Of a DNA stretch of 64,000 nucleotides, positions 37,422 to 44,887 are shown in pieces. The DNA lies in assembly GCA_937883755.1 (NCBI GenBank), contig CAKZYA010000015.1:1-64000 (forward strand). The letters are read 5' to 3'. A program made the position numbers and the translations under genes. The notes under the pieces are model-generated. The model had not been told where the DNA came from. It saw only the letters and a program-made list of their open reading frames with translations, and did not search any database. This DNA is from an uncultured Flammeovirgaceae bacterium. GTDB taxonomy: Bacteria; Bacteroidota; Bacteroidia; Cytophagales; Cyclobacteriaceae. The first letter of the stretch is position 1, and every line of letters starts with the position of its first letter.

Positions 37422-37445
37422 CCGGAGTCTGGAAACTGGAGACCG
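37422..37445. repeat. GGAGTC-type repeat copy 1
   Basis: The stretch begins CCGGAGTCTGGAAACTGG and ends GAGACCG. It shares GGAAACTGGAG and GAGACCG with the copy at 44353-44376 and the GGAAAC/GGAGTC words with the hairpin at 37523-37545. It lies just upstream of the DUF151 ATG. Confidence 0.7.
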
Positions 37446-37522
37446 TAATACTGTGCTTACTATTTAATTTTACCTTGATTACTTTTCCTATTTAAGGCAT
37501 ATTACCTGCTTTTTCCAATCTC

Positions 37523-37545
37523 CCGACTCCGGAAACCGGAGTCGG
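37523..37545 (-). repeat. Perfect 10-bp hairpin directly after the NHL gene
   Basis: CCGACTCCGG (37523-37532), loop AAA, CCGGAGTCGG (37536-37545). It abuts the NHL-gene stop codon at 37546-37548. The stem is GC-rich and very stable, but the minus strand lacks a T-run after it, so it is not a textbook terminator; it may still stop or protect the hydrogenase transcript. Its words match the repeats at 37422 and 44353. Confidence 0.75.
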
Positions 37546-38628
37546 TCAATTAATCAACACCACTCGGTGATTTCCGGTATCAGCAATAGCCATTGTCTGC
37601 TGGCAAATAGCTATCGAGAATGGCCAGTACAATGCTCCATCCGTTCCGCTAATTGTCTCGGCATTTTCGCTGCCGGTAGTAAAATCTTTAGGCCCGATTA
37701 AGCTATCGGCCGGTTGATTATGTTGTTGAGGCAGTTGACTAAATCGTAGTAACCGACTATTACCGGTATCAGCTACCCACAAACCACCTTCATCAAAACA
37801 ACTATCGTAGCACCAGTTTAGCGTATTGGCCTGAGGAAATAATCCGAACTGATTTTGACCATTACCTTCCCAGTTAGGTTGACCGATAATTACCGAGGCT
37901 GATTGATCAAAAGCCTCCTGCCAACGATCCCATAGTAGTACTCGATAGTACTGTGTATCGGTTATGGCTAATTGTCCCTGTGAACTGAGTTTCACTGAAT
38001 AGGGCCAAATAGGTTGCGTGTGATCGTAGTCCCGTTCCTGAAAGTTATCCTTGCCAATCAACTTATCTGCCGAGGTATTATTTTTAATCGGAATTTGATC
38101 GTAGTACAAAACGCGACGGTTGCCTGTATCAGCTACCCATAAATGCTCTCCATCTGAAGTGAGACCGTAGGGCCAATATAAAGTATGTTCAGAAGGCGCA
38201 CTTCCTACTCCCTTTTGGTTAGGCTCATTACTTGAGAAATCCGTTTGCCCCAGCACTACATCTGCTGGTTGCCCTGACTGAGTTGGGAAATTATGCCAAA
38301 TGAGTATCCGGTGATTCCAGGCATCGGCTACGGCTAATATTTTTCCGTCACTCCATAACCCGGAAGGATATTGCAAAGTAGAAGCACTCGCACCGCTTCC
38401 CTGATTACGTTCAGTGCCTGTAGCTATATCCTGGCCAAGAACTATATCGGGAGGCTGAAACTCTTCGGTAGGTAGTTGGTTCCAGATAAAAACTCGATTC
38501 TGCCCGGTATCCGACACTAGTAATTTATTATCTAACAAGTGTACTCCACGTGGAGCCAGAAATGGACTGTCGGGTGCTCCCTTAAAAGTACGAAGCTTGG
38601 CGCTGGCATCAGGCAGATGGATAGGCAT
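37546..38628 (-). CDS. NHL-repeat protein of the hydrogenase locus
   Basis: 360-aa predicted beta-propeller with five or six NHL-like units, each ending in a variant of VADTGNHRVL (ISDTGQNRVFIW, VADAWNHRILIW, VADTGNRRVLYY, ITDTQYYRVLLW, VADTGNSRLLRF, IADTGNHRVVLI). No signal peptide, so it is cytosolic. The ATG lies 2 bp after the hypE stop, which ties it to hydrogenase maturation. In heterocystous cyanobacteria an NHL protein is likewise encoded in the extended hyp operon and has been proposed to help mature the uptake-hydrogenase small subunit. That role here is inference. Confidence 0.88.
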   Translation of the reverse strand: MPIHLPDASAKLRTFKGAPDSPFLAPRGVHLLDNKLLVSDTGQNRVFIWNQLPTEEFQPPDIVLGQDIATGTERNQGSGASASTLQYPSGLWSDGKILAVADAWNHRILIWHNFPTQSGQPADVVLGQTDFSSNEPNQKGVGSAPSEHTLYWPYGLTSDGEHLWVADTGNRRVLYYDQIPIKNNTSADKLIGKDNFQERDYDHTQPIWPYSVKLSSQGQLAITDTQYYRVLLWDRWQEAFDQSASVIIGQPNWEGNGQNQFGLFPQANTLNWCYDSCFDEGGLWVADTGNSRLLRFSQLPQQHNQPADSLIGPKDFTTGSENAETISGTDGALYWPFSIAICQQTMAIADTGNHRVVLIN

Positions 38629-38630
38629 AG

Positions 38631-39680
38631 CTAACAGATTCGGGGTAGCTGTTCTCCAGCTAGCATATTCACTACTCGTCGGCCACCAATACCACTGGTG
38701 AGAACTACCTGACGAGGGTGTTCGCTGGTTACTTCACCAATACAGGCCGATCTTGAGAAACCACTGGCTTGCAATTGTTCTAATGCGGCTTGGTAAATAT
38801 TGTCCGCCACGATTGCCAAAAATAAACCTTCATTGGCAACGTAGAGCGGATCCAACCCTAGTAGCTCACAAGCCCCGGCTACCTGTTCATCTACCGGAAT
38901 ATCTGCTTGTCGTAGATTAATGCCCAGATGAGCGCTGCGGGCAATTTCATTAAGTACAGTGCCTACTCCACCCCTAGTTGGGTCGCGCAGTAGGTGTACC
39001 AATGAACCAAATTCGTCTAAAAGGTTTTTCACGGGTTGATGAAGTGGTGCAGAGTCTGTCTGAATTTCCGTTTCAAACTCTAAGCCCTCCCGCACCGACA
39101 TAATTGCCATTCCGTGATTTGCTAATGGCCCACTCACGATAATCTTATCACCTGCTTGTACACGGTTGATACCAATATCTGCTTGCGGGTGTACTTTCCC
39201 TATTCCGGCGGTGTTGATGAAAAGTTTATCGCCTTTGCCTCGCTCAACCACTTTAGTATCGCCGGTTACTACTTTCACTCCGGCTTGCTTACAACATTGC
39301 TGAATAGTTAAAAGAACTTCCCAAAGCTCAGTCATGGGTAAACCTTCCTCAATAATTAGGCTGAGGGAAAGATACTGCGGAACAGCCCCACACATGGCTA
39401 AGTCATTGATGGTTCCGTTAACTGCCAAATCACCAATATTTCCTCCTGGGAAAAAAAGTGGTGAAACCACAAAACTATCAGTAGTGAATGCGGTATTTCC
39501 TTCTAGCGAGAGCTGCGCTCCGTCGTGACGCTCACTTTCTAATTCATCAGAAAATAGGTTGAGAATAACATCATCCAGTAGCTTATTGGTTAGTAATCCG
39601 CCACTGCCGTGCCCCATCGTGATTACGTCGAAGTCGAGTTCAGGTAGCGGGCAGTTCAGTTGCATTCGGAATTGAGTCAT
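38631..39680 (-). CDS. hypE: Hydrogenase maturation protein HypE (carbamoyl dehydratase)
   Basis: 349 aa. Dehydrates the carbamoyl group on its own C-terminal Cys to make the cyanide ligand for the Fe(CN)2CO centre. Motifs: MGHGSGG near the N-terminus, TTDSFVVSPLFFPGG, GDLAVNGTINDLAMCGA, LRDPTRGGVGTVLNE, and the essential C-terminal PRIC ending in Cys349. Works with HypF, whose gene lies upstream in the same locus. The ATG is 9 bp after hypD. Confidence 0.97.
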   Translation of the reverse strand: MTQFRMQLNCPLPELDFDVITMGHGSGGLLTNKLLDDVILNLFSDELESERHDGAQLSLEGNTAFTTDSFVVSPLFFPGGNIGDLAVNGTINDLAMCGAVPQYLSLSLIIEEGLPMTELWEVLLTIQQCCKQAGVKVVTGDTKVVERGKGDKLFINTAGIGKVHPQADIGINRVQAGDKIIVSGPLANHGMAIMSVREGLEFETEIQTDSAPLHQPVKNLLDEFGSLVHLLRDPTRGGVGTVLNEIARSAHLGINLRQADIPVDEQVAGACELLGLDPLYVANEGLFLAIVADNIYQAALEQLQASGFSRSACIGEVTSEHPRQVVLTSGIGGRRVVNMLAGEQLPRIC

Positions 39681-39689
39681 AGCCGATAA

Positions 39690-40775
39690 TTAGGCTTCCT
39701 GATAGTGAAAATAGGCCGCGCAGGCTCCCTCAGATGAAACCATGGGTGCACCGAGCGGAGTAGAAGGCGTACAAGCCTTACCGAACTGCGAACACTCAAA
39801 GGGCTTCTTCAGTCCTCTGAGTACCTGCCCGGCAATACATGCTGCACATTCTTGCGCGTGATGAATATTGACTGAGAACTTTTTATTAGCATCAAAAGCC
39901 GCTAGTTCCGGGCGCACCTCGTAGCCACTTTGCGGAATGGTGCCGATTCCGCGCCACTCTCGGTCCGCTATTTGAAATACCTGCTCAATGGCTTTTTGCG
40001 CGGCTAAATTTCCTTCGGGACGAACCACTCGTTTGTACTGATTCTCTAACTCATGCTGATTACGCTCCAACTGCCGTACCGTCATCAGAATACCTTGAAG
40101 CAAATCGACCGGCTCGAAACCCGTTACCACAATAGGAATTTGATATTTCTCAGCAATGGGGTAGTAGGCATCAATACCCATGATCGTGCAAACGTGCCCG
40201 GCAGCCAGAAATCCCTGAATCACATTTTCATCGTCAGCTAACACCGCTTCCATTGCCGGAGGTACCAGCACATGCGAAGCCAGAATAGAATAGTTGGTCA
40301 ATCCGGCGCGTTGCGCGTGCAGTACCGAAAGCGCATTGGCGGGAGCCGTTGTTTCAAAACCTACGGCGAAGAAAACCACTTCACGGTCAGGATTTTCCTG
40401 CGCCAGCTTTACGGCTTCTAAGGGCGAATACAAGATGCGAACGTCCGCCCCCTTAGCTTTGGCCTTCAGTAAGCTACGTTCCGAACCTGGCACCCGCAGC
40501 ATATCGCCAAACGAGCAGAGGATCACGTTTTTCTCCTCAGCTAGGTAAACAGCTTTATCAATTAGATGAAGGGGAGTGACGCAGACCGGACAACCGGGGC
40601 CGTGTACCATCGTAATTTCGTCAGGAAGCAGACCCAACAATCCGTTTTTTACAATACTGTGGGTTTGCCCGCCACACACTTCCATAATTGTCCACGGGCG
40701 AGTCACAGTTTTACGAATCTCTTCCAAATAAGATTGGGCTAATTCAGGGTCGCGGTATTCGGTTAGGAATTTCAT
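39690..40775 (-). CDS. hypD: Hydrogenase maturation protein HypD (Fe-S)
   Basis: 361 aa, normal length. Iron-sulfur scaffold protein on which the Fe(CN)2CO unit is built together with HypC. Family motifs: [24 protein letters not shown] (active-site thiols), [19 protein letters not shown] and the C-terminal cluster Cys residues in [17 protein letters not shown] and [23 protein letters not shown]. Followed closely by hypE. A 116-bp spacer separates it from hypC. Confidence 0.97.
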   Translation of the reverse strand: MKFLTEYRDPELAQSYLEEIRKTVTRPWTIMEVCGGQTHSIVKNGLLGLLPDEITMVHGPGCPVCVTPLHLIDKAVYLAEEKNVILCSFGDMLRVPGSERSLLKAKAKGADVRILYSPLEAVKLAQENPDREVVFFAVGFETTAPANALSVLHAQRAGLTNYSILASHVLVPPAMEAVLADDENVIQGFLAAGHVCTIMGIDAYYPIAEKYQIPIVVTGFEPVDLLQGILMTVRQLERNQHELENQYKRVVRPEGNLAAQKAIEQVFQIADREWRGIGTIPQSGYEVRPELAAFDANKKFSVNIHHAQECAACIAGQVLRGLKKPFECSQFGKACTPSTPLGAPMVSSEGACAAYFHYQEA

Positions 40776-40827
40776 AGTAGGTAACTTAAAATTATGGAAT
40801 AACAGTCAAGGCGACTGACGCTTTCTA

Positions 40828-40859
40828 AGATTATCTTGAGACTCTATCTTTAAGATAGA
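40828..40859. repeat. Two small AAGAT/ATCTT dyads between hypC and hypD
   Basis: AAGATTATCTT at 40828-40838 and TCTATCTTTAAGATAGA at 40843-40859 are odd-length palindromes sharing the ATCTT word. They could be short hairpins or binding sites; nothing adjacent decides. Confidence 0.35.
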
Positions 40860-40891
40860 AAAGAACCAAGTGTATTCAATTCAATGCGAGT

Positions 40892-41146
40892 TTACACTTC
40901 TGGGTTCAATTCATCCAGTTCGCCGACTTCTTTTAGGTACTGAAAGGTCTCCTTCGCTTCTTTCTCATCGACGACGCTAATCGCAACGCCTACGTGTACC
41001 AGCACGTAGTCTCCTTCTTGGGCGTGAGGAACCATCTCAAGCGTAGCTTCTTTGGTAATTCCACCGAACAGTACCTGCGCCATTCGCACCGTACCATCGT
41101 ACTGCATTTCTATTGATTTGATCTTTCCAGGAATTGCTAGACACAT
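40892..41146 (-). CDS. hypC: Hydrogenase assembly chaperone HypC
   Basis: 84 aa. Starts MCLAIPGKI with the essential Cys2 that carries the iron unit with HypD and delivers it to the large subunit. The VLVHVGVAISVVDEKEA core is typical. The ATG at 41146 is clear. It is flanked on both sides by repeat-containing spacers rather than tight operon joins. Confidence 0.96.
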   Translation of the reverse strand: MCLAIPGKIKSIEMQYDGTVRMAQVLFGGITKEATLEMVPHAQEGDYVLVHVGVAISVVDEKEAKETFQYLKEVGELDELNPEV

Positions 41147-41156
41147 AAGTTATTAA

Positions 41157-41209
41157 TTGACAGTGGATAGTTGATAGTTGATAGTTGATAGTTGATAGTT
41201 GATAGTGTA
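41157..41209. repeat. Tandem GATAGTT repeat between hypF and hypC
   Basis: Five full 7-bp units GATAGTT run from 41166, followed by a sixth as GATAGTG (to 41207), and preceded by TGACAGTG. Read on the other strand the words are CAACTATC and CACTGTCA. The same words appear in the gap before the DUF4494 gene (58713-58745). It looks like a slippage-expanded member of a dispersed family. Confidence 0.9.
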
Positions 41210-41236
41210 TAAAATACTACTTTTAAAATATAGTCG

Positions 41237-43579
41237 CTAGACTTCAATAGATTCATTCTTTACTATGGTAATCACCTGAGCTTTTTGTTGTATTTGATAG
41301 CAGGCTAGTTGGCCGAAAGAAATATTTTCATCGTTGGGCGATAGCTGTTGGTGGAAGAATAATTCGTAGTCATCCGCCATTAGTTTATAAATCATATCGA
41401 CTAGCAGAGCATTCTGGAACACACCGCCACTCATTGCTACTTTTTTAATACTCAGCTTATTGGCTACCTGCCGAATACAATCAGCTAGTGAGTAATGAAA
41501 GCGAGCCGCGATGAATCCATTGCTATGCTCTCCCTTATCTTGAAGAATACCATCTGCCAAAGATTGATAAGATATAGTTTTCTCTACCTCAAACTCACTG
41601 AAGTAACTGGTTAGTTTCCCATAACCATGACGTTGGATATAATCAGTAGCCAATGTTTCTAGCAATAGCGCAGCTTCACCTTCATAGGTAGCCCGATCAA
41701 TCAAACCTAAAACACTGGCTACGCCGTCAAATAAGCGACCTACACTAGAAGTTCGTAATCTATCGGTTTGGTGCAATTGTCGGGTGTAGTACTGCCATTC
41801 AATTGCAGAAAATTTCTCCTTAGAAACATCACTTCCATTGGTTAGGGATAGAGCCGACAGGCGAGGCTCATAAGCCATCTTATCGCCCATCAAATGTGGA
41901 AAATAGTCGAAGTGAGCTACTCGCTCGAAAGAATAGTTACTATACTGAAAGAACTCGCCACCCCAGATTTGTCCGTCGTCGCCTAAACCGGTTCCGTCCC
42001 AGATTACTCCCAGCACAGATTCACCAAGATCAATCAATTGGTTCTCACCTAACACTGCTGCGAAATGGGCTTGGTGGTGCTGAACGGTTGCTACGGATAC
42101 TTGAAACTCCTCGGCTAACTGATTGCCGAACTGCGTAGAGAAATACTGCGGATGCTGGTCAGTTAAGATCACCTCTGGCTGAGTATCAAATAATTCAAGA
42201 AGATGAGATAATACTTTACGGTAGCTTTGTTGCGAATCATAGCTGGCTAAGTCGCCCAGGTACTGGCTAATGTATTGGTTTCCGTAGTGCGTGTAAGCAA
42301 AAATGCTTTTTAGGTCGCTACCCATCGCCAGCACATTCTTTTCAGAAACAGTTGACTGAGGTAGCACCAATGTAGGTGCCATTCCTCGTGAGCGTCGTAG
42401 TACAATTTTTTGGTGGGTTTCAGAGCTAAACCGAACCACCGAATCATCTTGGGGAATGACAATCTCCCGATTATACGTCAGGCGAAAATCAACTAATGAG
42501 GATAGTTGGCGTTCGGCATTTTCTTCAGTATAAATAATGGGTGAACCACTGATATTGGCACTGGTAGCAACCACTGGTTTGCCTACTTCCTGCATTAAAA
42601 TTTCAAATAGCGGAGCGTAGGGCAACATTACTCCTACTTGCTGTAAGTCGGGGGCAACCTCTTGAAATGCCAACCGCTTTTTCACCGCATCAGTTGCCGG
42701 AAGCAGTACGATGGGTGCTACTGAACCCGTTAGTAGTTTCTCAACTTCATGATCCACAAACATATCCTGCTGCAACTGTGCCAACGACGGGTACATCACT
42801 GCAAAGGGTTTAGTCGGGCGATGCTTTCTCTTTCGTAATGTACTTATTGTTTTAGCATTGGTAGCATCGCAAACTAGTAAATAACCACCTACTCCTTTGA
42901 TAGCGATGATCGCTCCACCCCGCAGCTTTTCAGCAGCCTTTTTAATGACTAATGATTGACCTGTCCCGGACTCCGTTCCGGGATGATTAGTGATTAAACT
43001 TCCTTGGGCATCGTAGAGTGTGAGCGTGATTGGACACTGAGAACAAGTATTAGCCTGAGCGTAATATCGACGGTCGACAGGGTTATTATATTCCTGCTGG
43101 CAATCCACGCATAATTCAAATGGAGCCATAGCAGTAGTGGCTCGGTCGTAAGGCAGTTCATTGATAATGGAGTAGCGAGGGCCACAGTGAGTACAATTCG
43201 TGAAGGCGTATTGGTGGCGGCGACTGTCTTGCTGGGCTATCTCAGATCGACAGGCAGAACATAAACCCAAATCAGGCGTGAGCAAAACGTCTCGGCGGTG
43301 GGTACTTTCACTGTGAACGATTGAGAAACTATGAAACTCTTGCCAAGCTATCTCTTGAAGGCTATGGTTAGTAATTTGGGCTACCACTGGATGCTCCTCT
43401 AGAATTGCCTCGAGAAATAACTGCACTACTGATTGTGAAGCATTTAATAAAACCCGTACCCCATCACTACGGTTACTTACCTGTCCGGTAAGGTTAAACC
43501 GTTGAGCAAGCTGATAGACAAAGGGACGGAATCCCACCCCCTGCACTTGACCTTGAATATGGATTTGATAGGTTGGCAA
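41237..43579 (-). CDS. hypF: Carbamoyltransferase HypF
   Basis: 780 aa. Makes the carbamoyl group from carbamoyl phosphate and ATP and passes it to HypE. Domain order: acylphosphatase (residues 1-90, GQVQGVGFRPFVY), two zinc-finger units (C107, C110, C129, C132 and C157, C160, C179, C182), YrdC-like (about 214-385, GAIIAIKGVGGY) and the Kae1-like domain (VQHHQAHFAAVLGE, GTGLGDDGQIWGGEF, MSGGVFQNALL). The only suitable start is a TTG at 43579, 6 bp after the hypB stop. Residues about 194-212 (SLITNHPGTESGTGQSLVI) appear to be an extra stretch encoded by repeat-like DNA at 42940-43000. Confidence 0.96.
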   Translation of the reverse strand: MPTYQIHIQGQVQGVGFRPFVYQLAQRFNLTGQVSNRSDGVRVLLNASQSVVQLFLEAILEEHPVVAQITNHSLQEIAWQEFHSFSIVHSESTHRRDVLLTPDLGLCSACRSEIAQQDSRRHQYAFTNCTHCGPRYSIINELPYDRATTAMAPFELCVDCQQEYNNPVDRRYYAQANTCSQCPITLTLYDAQGSLITNHPGTESGTGQSLVIKKAAEKLRGGAIIAIKGVGGYLLVCDATNAKTISTLRKRKHRPTKPFAVMYPSLAQLQQDMFVDHEVEKLLTGSVAPIVLLPATDAVKKRLAFQEVAPDLQQVGVMLPYAPLFEILMQEVGKPVVATSANISGSPIIYTEENAERQLSSLVDFRLTYNREIVIPQDDSVVRFSSETHQKIVLRRSRGMAPTLVLPQSTVSEKNVLAMGSDLKSIFAYTHYGNQYISQYLGDLASYDSQQSYRKVLSHLLELFDTQPEVILTDQHPQYFSTQFGNQLAEEFQVSVATVQHHQAHFAAVLGENQLIDLGESVLGVIWDGTGLGDDGQIWGGEFFQYSNYSFERVAHFDYFPHLMGDKMAYEPRLSALSLTNGSDVSKEKFSAIEWQYYTRQLHQTDRLRTSSVGRLFDGVASVLGLIDRATYEGEAALLLETLATDYIQRHGYGKLTSYFSEFEVEKTISYQSLADGILQDKGEHSNGFIAARFHYSLADCIRQVANKLSIKKVAMSGGVFQNALLVDMIYKLMADDYELFFHQQLSPNDENISFGQLACYQIQQKAQVITIVKNESIEV
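42940..43000 (-). repeat. Repeat-like insert within the hypF coding region
   Basis: On the plus strand TTTTTAATGACTAATGATTG is followed by the palindrome CCCGGACTCCGTTCCGGG (42965-42982) and then GATGATTAGTGATTAA. The flanks are an imperfect inverted repeat, the word TTAATGACTAA recurs in the hypA-hypB spacer, and GGACTCCG echoes the GGAGTC palindromes. The segment is a multiple of three in effect, as the frame stays open. Confidence 0.6.
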
Positions 43580-43585
43580 AAGAAT

Positions 43586-44308
43586 TTATACAGCTGCTTC
43601 TTGAGTCTGACTTTCTTGTTTCTCTCGAACTTTATCCAGCAACCACTCACACCAGGCATCAATACCTTCGCCGCTGGTGCTAGAAATCTGGATCATTTCA
43701 ATATCAGGATTTACCTCCCGGGCGTCCTGGGTAACCGCTTCTACCGAGAAGGGCAGATAAGGTAGTAAGTCAGCTTTCGATACTAGCATCAAATCGCTGG
43801 TTAGGAACATTCGGGGATACTTCTTCGGCTTGTCATCGCCCTCGGTAGTCGCCATCAGCGTCACCCGATAATCCTCTCCCAAATCAAAGGAAGCTGGGCA
43901 TACTAGATTGCCTACATTTTCTACAATCAGCAGTTCTACTCCGTCCAGATCAACCTGATCCATCGCCTGCCATACCATTTGAGCTTCTAGATGACAAATA
44001 CCTCCAGTTACAATTTGTAATGCATCTACTCCGGCATCGCGGATTCGGGCGGCATCTCGCTCAGTTTCCAGATCTCCTACCAGCACTTTCATTTTTACCT
44101 GGTTGCTAATACGACGAGCCGTTTCCTGCAACAAAGTCGTTTTTCCACTACCAGCCGACGAAGTGATATTAATCATCAGAATGTTCCTCCGTTGCATTTC
44201 TTTACGGATATTCTCGGCCACAAAGTCGTTAGCTTTTAATAGGTTAAGCGAGGTATTTTCGCACTGTACGCTTCCTCTTGCTCCCTTGCTTGATTTTTCT
44301 ATTGCCAT
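43586..44308 (-). CDS. hypB: Hydrogenase nickel incorporation GTPase HypB
   Basis: 240 aa. GTPase that, with HypA, inserts nickel into the large subunit. P-loop SAGSGKT at 51-57, GDLETERDAARI switch region, ENVGNLVCP with the metal-binding Cys, and SKADLLPYL as the guanine-specificity motif. There is no His-rich N-terminal nickel store and no CxxCGC site, so it is the short form. The ATG at 44308 is preceded by a 213-bp repeat-rich spacer after hypA. Confidence 0.97.
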   Translation of the reverse strand: MAIEKSSKGARGSVQCENTSLNLLKANDFVAENIRKEMQRRNILMINITSSAGSGKTTLLQETARRISNQVKMKVLVGDLETERDAARIRDAGVDALQIVTGGICHLEAQMVWQAMDQVDLDGVELLIVENVGNLVCPASFDLGEDYRVTLMATTEGDDKPKKYPRMFLTSDLMLVSKADLLPYLPFSVEAVTQDAREVNPDIEMIQISSTSGEGIDAWCEWLLDKVREKQESQTQEAAV

Positions 44309-44352
44309 GATTGTTACTAGGTTTTGGGGGTTAAGGATTATGTGTTGTAGAA

Positions 44353-44376
44353 CGGAAACTGGAGTCGGGAGACCGG
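44353..44376. repeat. GGAGTC-type repeat copy in the hypA-hypB spacer
   Basis: Reads CGGAAACTGGAGTCGGGA then GACCGG. Shares the GGAAACTGGAG and GAGACCGG words with the copy at 37422-37445 and, in inverted form, the CTCCCGACTCCGG words with the hairpin after the NHL gene. Confidence 0.75.
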
Positions 44377-44445
44377 AAAAGTAGATAGTAGCTAAATTTT
44401 CGCTTTCTGTCCTTTATCTTTTCCATCTTTCACTTTCCATTAGTT

Positions 44446-44540
44446 ATTAGTCATTAATCATTATCTAACTTCTCATCTTTCATATCTCATATCTCACATC
44501 TCATATTTTCATTACTCATTGCTAACTGCTAACTGCTAAT
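44446..44540. repeat. Stuttering word-repeat in the hypA-hypB spacer, reaching into hypA
   Basis: A run of near-identical short words: TTAGTTATTAGTCATTAATC, then TCATCTTTCATATCTCATAT and CTCACATCTCAT, then ATTACTCATTGC and the tandem CTAACTG. The last part (GCTAACTGCTAACTGCTAAT) overlaps the 3' end of hypA and encodes its final residues LAVSS and its stop codon. Confidence 0.8.
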
Positions 44541-44887
44541 TGTTCGTCGAAGTGTACTTGATGAATCAGTAGTTCAGTTCCCTGAACTACGTTGTTGTTT
44601 AGTTGGCCGCATTCTTCGCACACAAATTTATACTGATGTACCTCTGACTTACGGTCGCAGGATGAGCAGTAGATGGCTACGGGCACGGTTTCAATCTCTA
44701 ACTTTACTGCTTCGTACTGCTTTTCGGTTTCGGTTAGAGCTTGGAAGGCGTTTTGCATTAGAATAGGTTCTACATTCGCGAGCAACCCTACCTGCAAGTT
44801 TACTTGTACTAATCGATTCATTTTATCGGCTGAAAACTCATCTTCCAGCGTTCGAAAGATGCTACGAACCAAAGACATCTCATGCAT
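44522..44887 (-). CDS. hypA: Hydrogenase nickel incorporation protein HypA
   Basis: Nickel metallochaperone. I start at the ATG 44887, giving MHEMSLVRSIF, because the N-terminal Met-His is the nickel site; the frame extends three codons further to 44896. Structural zinc is bound by the two CxxC pairs in CSSCDRKSEVHQ and FVCEECG. The C-terminus (EQLAVSS and stop) is encoded by the tandem GCTAACT repeat, so the original end may have been replaced. The start overlaps the TPR-gene stop by 8 bp (ATGCATGA). Confidence 0.95.
   Translation of the reverse strand: MHEMSLVRSIFRTLEDEFSADKMNRLVQVNLQVGLLANVEPILMQNAFQALTETEKQYEAVKLEIETVPVAIYCSSCDRKSEVHQYKFVCEECGQLNNNVVQGTELLIHQVHFDEQLAVSS

Noticed and set aside
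41157-41209. Short direct repeats resembling a CRISPR array
   Set aside because: Units are 7 bp, tandem without spacers, and no cas genes are present; it is a microsatellite-like repeat.
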